From Azohydromonas aeria (GTDB lineage: Bacteria > Pseudomonadota > Gammaproteobacteria > Burkholderiales > Burkholderiaceae_C), in NCBI RefSeq assembly GCF_009760915.1, contig NZ_VIDQ01000001.1, positions 124,001 to 188,000 on the forward strand: DNA of 64,000 nucleotides, read 5' to 3'. The position numbers were made by a program, and so were the translations under genes. The notes beneath the pieces are model-generated. The model did not search any database. It saw nothing but the letters and a program-made list of their open reading frames with translations, and was not told the DNA's origin. Shown piece by piece: positions 51,859 to 61,356 of this stretch. Position 1 is the first letter of the stretch. Every line of letters starts with the position of its first letter.

Positions 51859-51887
51859 TTGGTGTTTGGTCGCATCCCTCTCATAAT
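51859..51887 (+). promoter_or_regulatory. Candidate nrdB promoter
   Basis: TTGGTG (51859-51864) and CATAAT (51882-51887) are separated by 17 bp in the 229-bp nrdA-nrdB gap, 24 bp before the nrdB ATG. A small hairpin (GCAAGGC/GCCTTGC, about 51818-51840) precedes it and may attenuate read-through from nrdA. Confidence 0.6.
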
Positions 51888-51911
51888 TTCCACACATTAG
51901 GAAGTACACAC

Positions 51912-53093
51912 ATGCTGGTCTGGGAAGACGACGTCCAACGCGAAGCCCGCACGCCGCAGACGACCCCGAGCAACACCCCGCAGGGCATTGCGCCCGCCGC
52001 GCGCAGCGCCTCCCTTGCCGCCGATGTCGCCGCCTTCGCGGCGCTGCCTTCCGCATCGGCCGAAGCCCTGAGCCAGCGCCGCGTCAACGTGGCCGACAAG
52101 CGCATCATCAACGGCCAGACCGACGTCAACCAGCTCGTCCCGTTCAAGTACAAGTGGGCCTGGGAGAAGTACCTCGCCACCTGCGCCAACCACTGGATGC
52201 CGCAGGAGATCAACATGTCGCGCGACATCGCGACCTGGAAGGACCCCAACGGCCTCACCGAGGACGAGCGCCGCATCATCAAGCGCAACCTGGGCTTCTT
52301 CGTCACCGCCGACTCGCTGGCGGCCAACAACATCGTGCTGGGCACCTACCGCCACATCACGGCGCCCGAATGCCGCCAGTTCCTGCTGCGCCAGGCCTTT
52401 GAAGAGGCGATCCACACCCACGCCTACCAGTACATCGTCGAGTCGCTGGGCCTGGACGAAGGCGAGATCTTCAACGCCTACCACGAGGTCTCCTCGATCC
52501 GCGACAAGGACGAGTTCCTGATCCCGTTCATCGACGCGATCATGGACCCGGCCTTCAAGACCGGCACCCTGGCCGCCGACCAGACGCTGCTCAAGAGCCT
52601 GATCGTCTTCGCCTGCCTGATGGAAGGCCTGTTCTTCTACGTCGGCTTCACGCAGATCCTGGCGCTGGGCCGGCAGAACAAGATGACCGGCGCGGCCGAG
52701 CAGTACCAGTACATCCTGCGCGACGAGTCGATGCACTGCAATTTCGGCATCGACCTCATCAACCAGATCAAGCTGGAAAATCCGCAGCTCTGGACGGCCG
52801 AGTTCAAGGCCGAGGTCACGGCGCTGTTCCACAAGGCGGTGGACCTGGAGTACCGCTACGCCGAGGACACCATGCCGCGCGGCGTGCTGGGCCTCAACGC
52901 ATCGATGTTCAAGGGCTACCTGCGCTACATCGCCAACCGGCGCGCCACGCAGATCGGCCTGGAGGCGCTCTTCCCCAACGAGGACAACCCGTTCCCGTGG
53001 ATGAGCGAAATGATTGACCTGAAGAAGGAGCGCAACTTTTTCGAGACCCGCGTGATCGAGTACCAGAGCGGCGGCGCGCTGAGCTGGGACTGA
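51912..53093 (+). CDS. nrdB: Ribonucleoside-diphosphate reductase beta subunit, class Ia
   Basis: This 393-residue protein carries the diiron-tyrosyl radical. An N-terminal Ala/Ser/Thr-rich extension of about 60 residues precedes the ferritin-like core. Diiron ligands are visible in Glu-Glu-Ala-Ile-His-Thr-His near 165 and Arg-Asp-Glu-Ser-Met-His near 270; the C terminus Gly-Gly-Ala-Leu-Ser-Trp-Asp binds NrdA. AGGAAG precedes the ATG at 51912. Confidence 0.96.
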   Translation: MLVWEDDVQREARTPQTTPSNTPQGIAPAARSASLAADVAAFAALPSASAEALSQRRVNVADKRIINGQTDVNQLVPFKYKWAWEKYLATCANHWMPQEINMSRDIATWKDPNGLTEDERRIIKRNLGFFVTADSLAANNIVLGTYRHITAPECRQFLLRQAFEEAIHTHAYQYIVESLGLDEGEIFNAYHEVSSIRDKDEFLIPFIDAIMDPAFKTGTLAADQTLLKSLIVFACLMEGLFFYVGFTQILALGRQNKMTGAAEQYQYILRDESMHCNFGIDLINQIKLENPQLWTAEFKAEVTALFHKAVDLEYRYAEDTMPRGVLGLNASMFKGYLRYIANRRATQIGLEALFPNEDNPFPWMSEMIDLKKERNFFETRVIEYQSGGALSWD

Positions 53094-53327
53094 AGCAAGC
53101 GCAAGGCGCGCGTGCCGCGGCCGCGGCCCGATCACGGCGGCTCACCAGAAGAAGCAGGCGATCAAGATTCGCGCCGGCCCAAGCAGTGACAGCAGAAGCA
53201 CTGCCGGGCCTGGCGCTTACCCCGTTCACCGGACCGTGAGACCCGCGAAGGGCAAAACAACGGACGGTGGGCAGCCGGGCAGCGGCAACGCGGCTCGGCG
53301 CTTTGTCACTTGATCAAGGAGAACGTG

Positions 53328-53843
53328 ATGGCAACTGCGAAGAAGGCTCCGGCCAAGAAGGCCGCGGCGAAGAAGGCCGCCGCCGAGGCACCGGCGAAGA
53401 AGGCTGCCGCCAAGAAGGCGGCCGCGGCACCGGCGAAGAAGGCCGCCGCCAAGAAGGCGGCCGCGGCACCGGCGAAGAAGGCCGCCGCCAAGAAGGCGGC
53501 CGCGGCACCGGCCAAGAAGGCTGCTGCCAAGAAGGCGGCCGCGGCACCGGCCAAGAAGGCTGCTGCCAAGAAGGCAGCCGCGGCACCGGCCAAGAAGGCT
53601 GCTGCCAAGAAGGCGGCTGCGGCGCCGGCGAAGAAGGCTGCTGCGAAGAAGGCAGCCGCGGCGCCGGCCAAGAAGGCCGCTGCCAAGAAGGCTGCACCGG
53701 CCAAGAAGGCCGCCGCCAAGAAGGCCCCGGCCAAGAAGGCGGCTTCCGCCGCGGCTTCGGGCGCCACCGGCGCGGGTGCCGCTGCAAAGACGGCGCTCAG
53801 CCCCGCGGCCGCCTGGCCGTTCCCCACGGGCGAGAAGCCCTGA
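53328..53843 (+). CDS. Histone H1-like Lys/Ala/Pro-repeat DNA-binding protein
   Basis: This 171-residue, extremely basic protein is built from eight tandem units of the 13-mer [13 protein letters not shown] (last unit one residue short), flanked by shorter Pro-Ala-Lys-Lys variants. A hydrophobic tail ends Trp-Pro-Phe-Pro-Thr-Gly-Glu-Lys-Pro. It resembles AlgP/HctB-like histone H1 C-terminal domains that bind and compact DNA. AAGGAG precedes the ATG at 53328; an in-frame start at 53310 lacks one. It is followed by a hairpin and convergent with the PfkB gene. Confidence 0.87.
   Translation: MATAKKAPAKKAAAKKAAAEAPAKKAAAKKAAAAPAKKAAAKKAAAAPAKKAAAKKAAAAPAKKAAAKKAAAAPAKKAAAKKAAAAPAKKAAAKKAAAAPAKKAAAKKAAAAPAKKAAAKKAAPAKKAAAKKAPAKKAASAAASGATGAGAAAKTALSPAAAWPFPTGEKP
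53388..53697 (+). repeat. 39-bp tandem repeat array inside the histone H1-like gene
   Basis: About eight copies of a 39-bp unit encode the 13-residue motif. Neighbouring copies differ mainly at third codon positions (gcc/gct/gcg), so the array is under protein-level selection but still prone to copy-number change by slippage or recombination. Confidence 0.9.
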
Positions 53844-53875
53844 GCCATCGCGCCGCACCCGCGGCGCATTGCACA

Positions 53876-53908
53876 ACGGCCCGCAAGCCTCACGGCCCTG
53901 CGGGCCGT
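53876..53908. terminator. Hairpin between convergent histone-like and PfkB genes
   Basis: A perfect 10-bp stem ACGGCCCGCA/TGCGGGCCGT (53876-53885 with 53899-53908) with a 13-nt loop. It has no T tract and lies 33 bp after the histone-like stop. Confidence 0.55.
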
Positions 53909-54039
53909 GTCGCTTGTGACGCGGCTTTCCCGCGCTTAAACATGCGCGGCAGATGCGAAGGCGCCCGGCCTCCTTGCGAGGGCAGGGCGCCGTGGCTTGA
54001 AGTCCGATGCAGCCGACGCCCGATGGCGTCGCGCGCGCG

Positions 54040-54942
54040 TCAATCCGCGATGCGCTCCACGCGGTGGTTCTGCGGACCGGCCTGCGCGATCTTGAGCGCG
54101 CCCATGCGGTTGCCCAGCTCGACGCAGCGCTCCAGCGCCCAGCCGCGCTCCAGTCCGTAGAGCAGCCCGCCGCGGAAGGCGTCGCCGCAGCCCGTGGGAT
54201 CGACCACGCGCTCGGCCGGCACGCCCGGCACCAGCGTGCGCTGGCCCTGCACCCAGACCTCGCAGCCCTGCGCGCCCAGCGTGACGATCACGCCGCGCAG
54301 GTGCGGCCGCTGCGAGATCTGCTCCAGGCTCTCGCCGGTGCGCTCGCACAGCATGCGGCCCTCGTAGTCGTTGACCGCGACCCAGCTGGCCTGCGCGATG
54401 AAGCCGCGCAGCGCCTCGCCGTCGAACATGGGCAGGCCCTGGCCCGGATCGAACACGAAGGGAATGCCGCGCTCGTGCAGCTGCGCGGCGTGGCGCAGCA
54501 TGGCCTCGCGGCCGTCCGGGGCCACGATGCCCAGCGCCAGGTCGCTGCGCGCGGGCACGTCGATCAGGTGCGCCTGCTGCATCGCGCCGGGATGGAAGGC
54601 CGTGATCTGGTTGTTGTCGGTGTCGGTGATGATCATCGCCTGCGCCGTGTAGCTCTCGGCTTCCACGCGCACGCAGGAGGTGTCGATGGCCAGCTCACGC
54701 AGCCGCTGCAGGTACGGGCCGCCATCGCTGCCCAGCGCCGCGGCCACCACCGGCTCGCCGCCCAGCGCCTTGAGCGTGTAGGCGATGTTGCCCGCGCAGC
54801 CGCCGAACTCGCGCCGCAGCGTCGGCACCAGGAACGACACGTTCAGGATGTGCACCTGCTCAGGGAGGATCTGCTGCGCGAAGCGCCCGGGAAAGGTGGT
54901 GATGGTGTCGAAGGCCAACGAGCCGCAGACGAGAACAGGCAT
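54040..54942 (-). CDS. PfkB-family carbohydrate (ribokinase/adenosine-type) kinase
   Basis: This 300-residue kinase starts [13 protein letters not shown], has the Gly-Gly-Cys-Ala-Gly-Asn-Ile-Ala-Tyr substrate motif near 47-55, and ends with Asp-Pro-Thr-Gly-Cys-Gly-Asp-Ala-Phe near 246-254, the catalytic Asp and anion hole. The Cys replaces the usual Ala in Gly-Ala-Gly-Asp. Proteins of this form are often called adenosine kinases, but the substrate is not certain. A GGAG site precedes the ATG. It follows the DUF3426 gene by 17 bp. Confidence 0.86.
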   Translation of the reverse strand: MPVLVCGSLAFDTITTFPGRFAQQILPEQVHILNVSFLVPTLRREFGGCAGNIAYTLKALGGEPVVAAALGSDGGPYLQRLRELAIDTSCVRVEAESYTAQAMIITDTDNNQITAFHPGAMQQAHLIDVPARSDLALGIVAPDGREAMLRHAAQLHERGIPFVFDPGQGLPMFDGEALRGFIAQASWVAVNDYEGRMLCERTGESLEQISQRPHLRGVIVTLGAQGCEVWVQGQRTLVPGVPAERVVDPTGCGDAFRGGLLYGLERGWALERCVELGNRMGALKIAQAGPQNHRVERIAD

Positions 54943-54959
54943 GGGGGCTCCGTGAGGTT

Positions 54960-56045
54960 TCAGGGATAGAAGAGTTCGACCGAGTAGCCGGCCACGGGCT
55001 GCTCGCCCACGTCCAGCACCGCCTGCAGCGGCTGCTCCTGGCCGGCGGGCAGCGCCGCGGTGGTGGCGCCCAGATCGCGCACGCGCAGCACCTTGCGCAC
55101 CAGCAGCACGCCCTGCGCGTCGGTGAGCTTCAGGTCGATGGCCGGCCAGCGCAGCGCCTGCGTGTCGCGGTTGCGCAGCACCAGCGACAGCCGGTAGCGC
55201 TGGCCCTCGCCCGACAGCCGCGCCAGCGCGCTGCTTTCCACGGCCAATGCCGCCAGGTGCCGCGGCGCGGCCTCGGCATTGCAGCGCACCAGCGCGCACA
55301 GCGGCTGCAGCAGCGGACGCGCCGCCGGAAAGCGCGCGCTCAGGTAAGGGCGGGCGATCAGCAGCGCCTGCAGCAGCGCGGTGAGCACCAGCAGCGTCGC
55401 GGCCGCGGCCCACCAGGTGCGCTGCGCATCGGTGGTCCCGCGCGGCGGCGGCGGGGTTTGCAGGAAGGAAACTTGTCCCAGCGCGGGCGCCGTGGCCGGG
55501 GCCGCCGGCGCCGCGGCGGCGACGGCCGGCATGGGCTCGGCAGCCGGCGCCACGGCCGGCGCTTCGACCGCGGCCGGCGGCGGCGGGAAAGGCGCCGGGA
55601 AAACCGATGCCGGCGCATCCACCGGCGCTGCCGGCGGCAGCGGCGCGGGCGCGGGCGCGGGCACGGGCACCTGGCGTGGTGCCGCGACCGGCGCCGGGGT
55701 CGCAACAGGCGCAGGCGCAGGAGTCGGGACAGGAGCCGGCGCCGGGACAGGCTGCGCCACGGCTTCGGGCCGCACCGGCGCGGAGCCCGGCTCGGCGCGC
55801 CGGTACAGCGCGGACACCGGCGGCGGATGGCCGTCCAGCGGCGCGCCGGGCCGGGGGCTGGCCGCGGGGCGCGCCGCGGCGGCCGGCACGGGCGGCGGCA
55901 CCGGCGGCACGGCCACCAGCGCCTGCAGCGCGTTGAACACCTCGCCGCACTGGCCGCAGCGGGCCCAGCCGCCCGAAGCCTGCAACTGCTGCGGCTGGAC
56001 CTTGAAGACCGTGCGGCAGTTGGGGCAGCGCGCGGCCTGGTTCAT
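54960..56045 (-). CDS. Zinc-ribbon/DUF3426 membrane protein
   Basis: This 361-residue protein has an N-terminal MJ0042-type zinc ribbon (Cys-Pro-Asn-Cys near 7-10 and Cys-Gly-Gln-Cys-Gly near 30-34), then a long Pro/Ala-rich linker (about 45-205). A single transmembrane helix follows (about 213-232), then a DUF3426 domain at the C terminus. The function is unknown. It follows prmA, as is common in betaproteobacteria. An ATG at 56060, inside the prmA end, is an alternative start. Confidence 0.85.
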   Translation of the reverse strand: MNQAARCPNCRTVFKVQPQQLQASGGWARCGQCGEVFNALQALVAVPPVPPPVPAAAARPAASPRPGAPLDGHPPPVSALYRRAEPGSAPVRPEAVAQPVPAPAPVPTPAPAPVATPAPVAAPRQVPVPAPAPAPLPPAAPVDAPASVFPAPFPPPPAAVEAPAVAPAAEPMPAVAAAAPAAPATAPALGQVSFLQTPPPPRGTTDAQRTWWAAAATLLVLTALLQALLIARPYLSARFPAARPLLQPLCALVRCNAEAAPRHLAALAVESSALARLSGEGQRYRLSLVLRNRDTQALRWPAIDLKLTDAQGVLLVRKVLRVRDLGATTAALPAGQEQPLQAVLDVGEQPVAGYSVELFYP

Positions 56046-56052
56046 GGACGGC

Positions 56053-56967
56053 TCAGGCATCCTCGCCGGGCAGGCGCGCCGTCATCAGGATCCAGCCGTC
56101 TTCCTGGTCGCTGACTTCCAGCGCACACCAGGGCGCATAGGCGGCCTTGAGCTCGTCGGCCTGGCGCTCCAGGATGCCCGCAAGCACCAGGTCGCCGCCG
56201 GGCGCCACGTGGCCGGCCAGCAGTGGCGCCAGCAGCTTCAGCGGCGTGGCCAGGATGTTGGCCAGCACCAGCGGATACTGGCCCTGCACCAGGTCGGGCA
56301 GCCCGGCGCGAAGCTGCACGCCGTTGGCCTGCGCGTTGTCCAGCGTGGCCTGCACCGCGGCCGGGTCGATGTCCACGGCATCGATGTCCCGCGCGCCGTG
56401 CAGCGCCGCGCCGATGGCCAGGATGCCCGACCCGCAGCCGTAGTCGAGCACGCGCTGCCAGCGCGCGCGGCGCTCGGCCGGTTGCCGCGCGGTCCAGCGC
56501 AGGCACATGCGCGTGGTGGGGTGCGTGCCGGTGCCGAAGGCCAGCCCCGGGTCGAGCCGGATCACGGCCTGCGCCTGCGCCGGCGCCTCGTGCCAGCTCG
56601 GCACGATCCAGAACTCGGGCGTGATCTCCACCGGCGCGAACTGCGACTGCGTCAGCCGCACCCAGTCCTGGTCGGCCACGGCCTGCAGCGCCTGCACCTG
56701 CAGCGCGCCTGCCCATTGCGGCTGCGCCAGCAGCAGCGCGGCGGCCTCGGTGGCCTGCGCCTCCTGCTCGAACAGCGCCTTGAGCGTGGAGCGCTGCCAG
56801 CCCGGCTTGGGCGCGGGCATGCCCGGCTCGCCGAAGAGCGCCTGCTCGGCCTCGGTATCGACGTCGGCGTCCTCCACCGACACCGACAGGGCGTCGAGCT
56901 CTTCCATCAGCGCCTCGGACACCGGCTCCACCAGTGCCTCCGGCGCGCGCAGCACCAGCTCGAACAT
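56053..56967 (-). CDS. prmA: Ribosomal protein L11 methyltransferase PrmA
   Basis: This 304-residue SAM-dependent enzyme trimethylates L11. It has Phe-Gly-Thr-Gly-Thr-His-Pro-Thr-Thr near 143 and the SAM motif Asp-Tyr-Gly-Cys-Gly-Ser-Gly-Ile-Leu-Ala-Ile near 171. Val-Leu-Ala-Asn-Ile-Leu near 236 is the Asn-containing motif. The ATG at 56967 is preferred; a TTG at 56976 is closer to an AAGGAAAGGG site. It follows accC by 21 bp. Confidence 0.94.
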   Translation of the reverse strand: MFELVLRAPEALVEPVSEALMEELDALSVSVEDADVDTEAEQALFGEPGMPAPKPGWQRSTLKALFEQEAQATEAAALLLAQPQWAGALQVQALQAVADQDWVRLTQSQFAPVEITPEFWIVPSWHEAPAQAQAVIRLDPGLAFGTGTHPTTRMCLRWTARQPAERRARWQRVLDYGCGSGILAIGAALHGARDIDAVDIDPAAVQATLDNAQANGVQLRAGLPDLVQGQYPLVLANILATPLKLLAPLLAGHVAPGGDLVLAGILERQADELKAAYAPWCALEVSDQEDGWILMTARLPGEDA

Positions 56968-56988
56968 GATTGACAACCCTTTCCTTGG

Positions 56989-58338
56989 TCAGCGCTTGCG
57001 CTGCGCCAGCCAGCCTTCCAGGTAGTGGATGCTGGTGCCGCCTTCGATGAAGTTGGCGTCGAGCATCAGCTCGCGGTGCAGCGGGATGTTGGTCTGGATG
57101 CCTTCGACCACGGTCTCGTCGAGCGCCGTGCGCATGCGCGCCAGCGCCTGCTCGCGCGTGTCGCCGTAGACGATGATCTTGCCGATCATCGAGTCGTAGT
57201 GCGAGGGCACGAAGTAGTTCGTGTAGGCATGCGAGTCCACGCGCACGCCCGGGCCGCCCGGCGGGTGCCACATCGTGATGCGCCCGGGAGAGGGCGTGAA
57301 CTTGTAGGCGTCCTCGGCATTGATGCGGCACTCGATGGCATGGCCTCGCATCTGCACCTGGCGCTGCGTGAAGGGCAGCTTCTCGCCGGCGGCCACGCGG
57401 ATCTGCATCTGCACGATGTCGATGCCGCTGACCAGCTCCGTCACCGGATGCTCCACCTGCACGCGCGTGTTCATCTCGATGAAGTAGAACTCGCCGTTCT
57501 CGTACAGGAACTCGAAGGTGCCCGCGCCGCGGTAGCCGATCTTCTTGCACGCGGCGGCGCAGCGGTCGCCCACGCGGTCGATGAGCCGGCGCGGGATGCC
57601 CGGCGCCGGCGCCTCCTCGATGATCTTCTGGTGGCGCCGCTGCATCGAGCAGTCGCGCTCGCCCAGCCACACGGCATTGCGGTGCTCGTCGGCCATCACC
57701 TGGATCTCCACGTGGCGCGGGTTCTCCAGGAACTTCTCCATGTACACGGCCGGGTTGCCGAAGGCCGCGCCCGCTTCCTGGCGCGTGGTCTGCACCGCGT
57801 GCACCAGCGCCGCCTCGGTGTGCACCACGCGCATGCCGCGCCCGCCGCCGCCGCCGGCAGCCTTGATGATGACGGGGTAGCCGATGGCACGCGCGATGCG
57901 GATGATCTCCTTCGGATCGTCGGGCAGCGCGCCTTCGGAGCCCGGCACGCACGGCACGCCCGACTTGATCATGGCCTGCTTGGCCGCGACCTTGTCGCCC
58001 ATGATCCGGATCGACTCCGGCGTCGGGCCGATGAAGGTGAAGCCGCTCTTCTCCACGCGCTCGGCGAAGTTGGCGTTCTCCGACAGGAAGCCGTAGCCGG
58101 GGTGGATGGCCTCGGCATCCGTCACCTCCGCGGTGGAGATGATGGCCGGCATGTTGAGGTAGCTCTGCGACGACGGCGCCGGGCCGATGCACACGGCCTC
58201 GTCGGCCAGGCGCACGTACTTGGCGTCACGGTCGGCTTCGGAATACACCACCACCGACTTCACGCCCAGTTCGCGGCAGGCGCGCTGGATGCGCAGGGCG
58301 ATCTCGCCGCGGTTGGCGATCAGTATTTTTTTGAACAT
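56989..58338 (-). CDS. accC: Acetyl-CoA carboxylase, biotin carboxylase subunit
   Basis: This 449-residue ATP-grasp enzyme carboxylates biotin on AccB. The N terminus ([14 protein letters not shown]) is diagnostic. The glycine-rich loop [10 protein letters not shown] lies near 162, and [10 protein letters not shown] near 287. It is second in accB-accC and supplies malonyl-CoA for fatty acid synthesis, a second route to the product of matB. Confidence 0.98.
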   Translation of the reverse strand: MFKKILIANRGEIALRIQRACRELGVKSVVVYSEADRDAKYVRLADEAVCIGPAPSSQSYLNMPAIISTAEVTDAEAIHPGYGFLSENANFAERVEKSGFTFIGPTPESIRIMGDKVAAKQAMIKSGVPCVPGSEGALPDDPKEIIRIARAIGYPVIIKAAGGGGGRGMRVVHTEAALVHAVQTTRQEAGAAFGNPAVYMEKFLENPRHVEIQVMADEHRNAVWLGERDCSMQRRHQKIIEEAPAPGIPRRLIDRVGDRCAAACKKIGYRGAGTFEFLYENGEFYFIEMNTRVQVEHPVTELVSGIDIVQMQIRVAAGEKLPFTQRQVQMRGHAIECRINAEDAYKFTPSPGRITMWHPPGGPGVRVDSHAYTNYFVPSHYDSMIGKIIVYGDTREQALARMRTALDETVVEGIQTNIPLHRELMLDANFIEGGTSIHYLEGWLAQRKR

Positions 58339-58519
58339 GCTGCTTTCTCCGCAGCCGCCGCGCGCCCGGGGCAGGGCTGTATTGCGGCGGGAGGGGCTTG
58401 CCCCGTTTTCGCTTGGGCTCCAAGAGCCGGTCCGGTGAATCCTTTTCCCGCGCGCTGCGGGTTCCGGACACGGGCTCAGCCCGAACGGCGGCCGTGCCGC
58501 CCGGGCCGTGGGAGCCGGA
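58339..58519. other. accB-accC intergenic region with GC hairpins
   Basis: This 181-bp gap is unusually long for an accBC operon. It holds GC-rich self-complementary stretches (for example around 58463-58500) but no ORF. It may modulate accC expression relative to accB; no specific element is recognised. Confidence 0.35.
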
Positions 58520-58990
58520 TCACTCGATGATGAACAGCGGCTGGCCGTACTCGACGGCCTGGCCGTTCTCGCACAGCACCTGCGTGATGGTGCCGGTCTT
58601 GTCGGCCTCGATCTCGTTCATGATCTTCATGGCCTCGATGATGCAGATCGTGTCGCCTTCCTTGACGGCCTGGCCCACGTCGGCGAACGGCTTGGCGCCC
58701 GGGCTCGACGAGCGGTAGAGCGTGCCCACCATGGGCGACTTCACGACGTGGCCGGTGGCTTCGGCCGCGGCCGGCGCCGCTTGCGGCGCCACCGCCGCAG
58801 GCGCGGCGGCCAGTTGCACCGGCGCGGCCTGTTGCAGCACCGGCGCCGCCGGCGCCGCCACGGCGCCTGCGGCGGCAAGCGGATCGGCCTTGACGATGCG
58901 GACCTTGCCGTCGGCTTCCGTGATCTCCAGCTCGGAGATGTTCGATTCCGACACGAGGTCGATCAAGGTCTTGAGCTTGCGCAGGTCCAT
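58520..58990 (-). CDS. accB: Acetyl-CoA carboxylase biotin carboxyl carrier protein
   Basis: This 156-residue protein has an N-terminal domain beginning [10 protein letters not shown], an Ala/Pro-rich flexible linker (about 38-78), and a biotinyl domain (80-156) with the biotinylated Lys in Glu-Ala-Met-Lys-Ile-Met-Asn-Glu near 122. The thumb insertion Ser-Ser-Ser-Pro-Gly-Ala-Lys-Pro-Phe is present. GGAG precedes the ATG. It is first in accBC. Confidence 0.98.
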   Translation of the reverse strand: MDLRKLKTLIDLVSESNISELEITEADGKVRIVKADPLAAAGAVAAPAAPVLQQAAPVQLAAAPAAVAPQAAPAAAEATGHVVKSPMVGTLYRSSSPGAKPFADVGQAVKEGDTICIIEAMKIMNEIEADKTGTITQVLCENGQAVEYGQPLFIIE

Positions 58991-59320
58991 CAGCTTCTCC
59001 AGGGCGCTCGGTGGCGGCTACGCGGATGTCGCATGCCGTCGCACCTTCTTCGTGCATGGGTTCGTCGTCAACGTCCGCCATCCGGCGGCTTCGTCACGCT
59101 CCTGAGCTTACAGGATGTAACTGCCGCGATCCTGTCGGACGCCTTTCACGGCGCGGCTGGGCGCCGGGCCGGGAAAGCAAAGGGCCGAACTTTACGCGTT
59201 TTGCCTGCGGTTGCCGGCAGGTTCCCAAAAAATCGGCACGCAGCTCCGTTGAGACGGCTCAAGGAAAGGCCAGGGCGCGGAAGGCTGCCGTTACGGCCGC
59301 AACCGGCCGGGCGGCCGGTG
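58991..59320. other. Gene-free region upstream of accB
   Basis: This 330-bp gap lies between the TlpA-like gene and accB on the same strand. No ORF with coding character is seen. The accB promoter must lie here, but I found no convincing -35/-10 pair. In related genomes I would expect aroQ at this place; no remnant was recognised. Confidence 0.5.
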
Positions 59321-59833
59321 TCAGCTCAGGCCGGCTGCCCAGCGCACAAGCTGCTGCGCCGTGATCTCGCCGGCGTGCTGCTGGCGGATGGCGCCCGCGG
59401 CGTCGATCAGCACCGTGAAGGGCAGCACGCCGGCCTGGTTGCCGAGCTGGCGCATCAGGTCGCTGCCCGCCAGCCCCGCCAGCGCGATGTCGTAGCCCAC
59501 TGGCCGCTGGCGCAGGAAGTCGCGCACCGGCGCCGGCTGGTCGATGGCCAGGCCCAGCACCCGGCCGCCGCGCGCCGCGAAGTCGCGGCTGAAGCGGTCC
59601 AGCACCGGCATTTCCTTGACACAGGGCGGGCACCAGGTGGCCCAGAAGTTCAGCAGCAACGGTTGACCGCGCAGCGCGGCCAGGGCCAGCTCACCGCCCT
59701 GTGGACGTTCCAGCGCCAGTTGCCACAGCGCGTCGGGCACCACCGCGCCGTGCGGCCGCAGCCGCCACCAGGCCACGCCCGCACCGGCCGCGGCAGCCGC
59801 CACGGCGGTCGTCAACACCAGCCGGCGCCTCAT
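59321..59833 (-). CDS. TlpA-family thiol:disulfide oxidoreductase
   Basis: This 170-residue protein has an N-terminal signal anchor (Met-Arg-Arg-Arg-Leu-Val-Leu-Thr then an Ala-rich core to residue 21) and a periplasmic thioredoxin fold. The active site Trp-Ala-Thr-Trp-Cys-Pro-Pro-Cys is near residues 64-71, and Gly-Val-Leu-Pro-Phe-Thr near 134 holds the cis-Pro. It is probably a reductant for periplasmic thiols, for instance in cytochrome c maturation. It is coupled to the preceding gene by an ATGA overlap (59830-59833). Confidence 0.9.
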   Translation of the reverse strand: MRRRLVLTTAVAAAAAGAGVAWWRLRPHGAVVPDALWQLALERPQGGELALAALRGQPLLLNFWATWCPPCVKEMPVLDRFSRDFAARGGRVLGLAIDQPAPVRDFLRQRPVGYDIALAGLAGSDLMRQLGNQAGVLPFTVLIDAAGAIRQQHAGEITAQQLVRWAAGLS

Positions 59834-60462
59834 GCGCCGCCGCCCCGGTCTTCGCCTTCTTCGGCGTCCAGCAGCCGCTGCAGCGCGGCGGCGTCGCCGC
59901 GCCAGGTGCGGCCGGTGGCGTCCGGCTTGAGCGCGCCGCGCAGCTCGTCGAGGTCGCGCACGTGCAGGAACAGCGTCACCACCTCGCCGAGTTCCTCGCT
60001 GCGGCTGGCGACGCTGAGCACGTCGTAGGGCTCCTGGCCCGGGCCGCGCGGCTGCTGGCCGGCGAGCTCGTAGTCGATGCCCTGGTTGAGCATCCCGATC
60101 TCGGCCGACTTCGGGTCGTCGCAGTACAGGTCCAGGTGCAGGTTCGACAGCCGCGTGGCCGTGCCGCGCCAGGCCGCGCCCGAGAGGTGCGGGCGGAACT
60201 CCGCCAGCCGCCGCATCCAGCGCAGCGCCAGCCGGCGCAACGCCGCCAGCTCCTGCGGCTGGGTGTCGGCGTGGAAGACCTGCAGGTACTCGCGCACCTG
60301 CTCCTCCACCATCTCGTTGCTGGGCAGCTCGGTGCCGCGGCCGCGGCCCAGGTCGCGCACGGCGCGCTTCTTGGCCGCGCCGTATTCCATGCCTTCCTCC
60401 ACCACCAGCCGGGCGGCGGCGGCAGCGAGTTCGGCGCTCAGGGAAGTAGCCATGCGATCCAT
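59830..60462 (-). CDS. Hypothetical protein (Burkholderiales-type), function unknown
   Basis: This 210-residue soluble protein has Glu/Arg-rich helices and no signal peptide. A Lys-Lys-Arg-Ala-Val-Arg-Asp-Leu-Gly segment near 30 and Leu-His-Leu-Asp-Leu-Tyr-Cys-Asp-Asp-Pro-Lys near 110 are the most distinctive parts. I recall similar proteins beside mtgA in Comamonadaceae, sometimes mislabelled as a muramate ligase; nothing here supports a ligase. The start is the ATG at 60462 or 60453. It overlaps the TlpA-like gene. Confidence 0.75.
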   Translation of the reverse strand: MDRMATSLSAELAAAAARLVVEEGMEYGAAKKRAVRDLGRGRGTELPSNEMVEEQVREYLQVFHADTQPQELAALRRLALRWMRRLAEFRPHLSGAAWRGTATRLSNLHLDLYCDDPKSAEIGMLNQGIDYELAGQQPRGPGQEPYDVLSVASRSEELGEVVTLFLHVRDLDELRGALKPDATGRTWRGDAAALQRLLDAEEGEDRGGGA

Positions 60463-60518
60463 TCCAGGGGGGTAACGGTGAGCCCGTGCCGGTGCAACCC
60501 GGATGCCGCGCTCCAGGT

Positions 60519-61340
60519 TCAGGGCAATTGCACCGCGCCGGCGCGCGCGGCGATGGTGGCGGCGCGCGACACCACGTAGGGCGAGCCGGGCCGCTGCTCG
60601 AAGCGCTTCGGGGCCGGCAGCATCACCGCCAGCCGCGCCGACTGCCCCAGGTTCAGCTGGGCGGCATCGACGCGGAAGTAGTGCCGCGCCGCGGCCTGCG
60701 CGCCGAACACGCCCTCGCCCCATTCGACGTGGTTCAGATAGATCTCCAGGATGCGGCGCTTGTCCAGCAGCCCCTCCAGCGCCAGCGTGATGACGAGTTC
60801 CTGGCCCTTGCGCAGCAGCGTGCGCTCGCCGTCGAGGAACAGGTTCTTGGCCAGCTGCTGCGTGATGGTCGAGCCCCCGATCACCTTGGGCACGGCACCG
60901 GCCGGCGGCTCGCGCCCGCGCGCGACGGCGCGGCGGCTGGCCTGCTCGTTGAGCCGCTCCACGCGCGCCAGCGCGCGCTGGTTCTTGTCCCAGGCCTTCT
61001 CGATCGCGTCCCATTCCACGCCGCCGTGCTGGACGAAGCCGGCGTCCTCGCTGGCGATCACGGCGCGCTTGAGGTGGGGCGAGATGCGCGCGTCGTCCAC
61101 CCACTGCTGGGCCCAGTCGATGCGGCCCTTGTCGCGCAGCAGCCGCCAGGCCTCGCTGCGCTCGAAGGCGGTGGAGGCCGGATCGACGAAGCGCATCAGC
61201 GCCACGCGGCCCACGAAGTAGAGCTGCAGCGCCAGCACGCACAGCAGCGTCAGCGCCAGCAGCCGCGCCAGCTGGCGCAGCGCGCCGCTCCTGGGGCCCG
61301 CGCGCGTTGCCTGCAGGGAAGGGGGAGACACCACGCCCAT
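60519..61340 (-). CDS. mtgA: Monofunctional peptidoglycan glycosyltransferase MtgA
   Basis: This 273-residue GT51 enzyme polymerises lipid II. One N-terminal transmembrane helix (about 25-45) is followed by the GT51 domain. The catalytic Glu-Asp-x-x-Phe-x-x-His-x-Gly motif (Ser-Glu-Asp-Ala-Gly-Phe-Val-Gln-His-Gly-Gly) is near 97 and Gly-Gly-Ser-Thr-Ile-Thr-Gln-Gln-Leu-Ala-Lys-Asn near 154. An insert of about 20 residues rich in Arg/Ala (125-150) separates these motifs. It follows aroE by 16 bp. Confidence 0.95.
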   Translation of the reverse strand: MGVVSPPSLQATRAGPRSGALRQLARLLALTLLCVLALQLYFVGRVALMRFVDPASTAFERSEAWRLLRDKGRIDWAQQWVDDARISPHLKRAVIASEDAGFVQHGGVEWDAIEKAWDKNQRALARVERLNEQASRRAVARGREPPAGAVPKVIGGSTITQQLAKNLFLDGERTLLRKGQELVITLALEGLLDKRRILEIYLNHVEWGEGVFGAQAAARHYFRVDAAQLNLGQSARLAVMLPAPKRFEQRPGSPYVVSRAATIAARAGAVQLP

Positions 61341-61356
61341 GCGCGCCTCCCGTGTC

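Noticed and set aside
53388..53697. Regular repeats that might suggest a CRISPR array
   Set aside because: Units are contiguous 39-mers without spacers and encode an in-frame Lys/Ala/Pro peptide with a ribosome site.
58991..59320. Possible small ORFs or aroQ remnant upstream of accB
   Set aside because: Frames here lack ribosome sites and resemble no dehydroquinase block; treated as gene-free.
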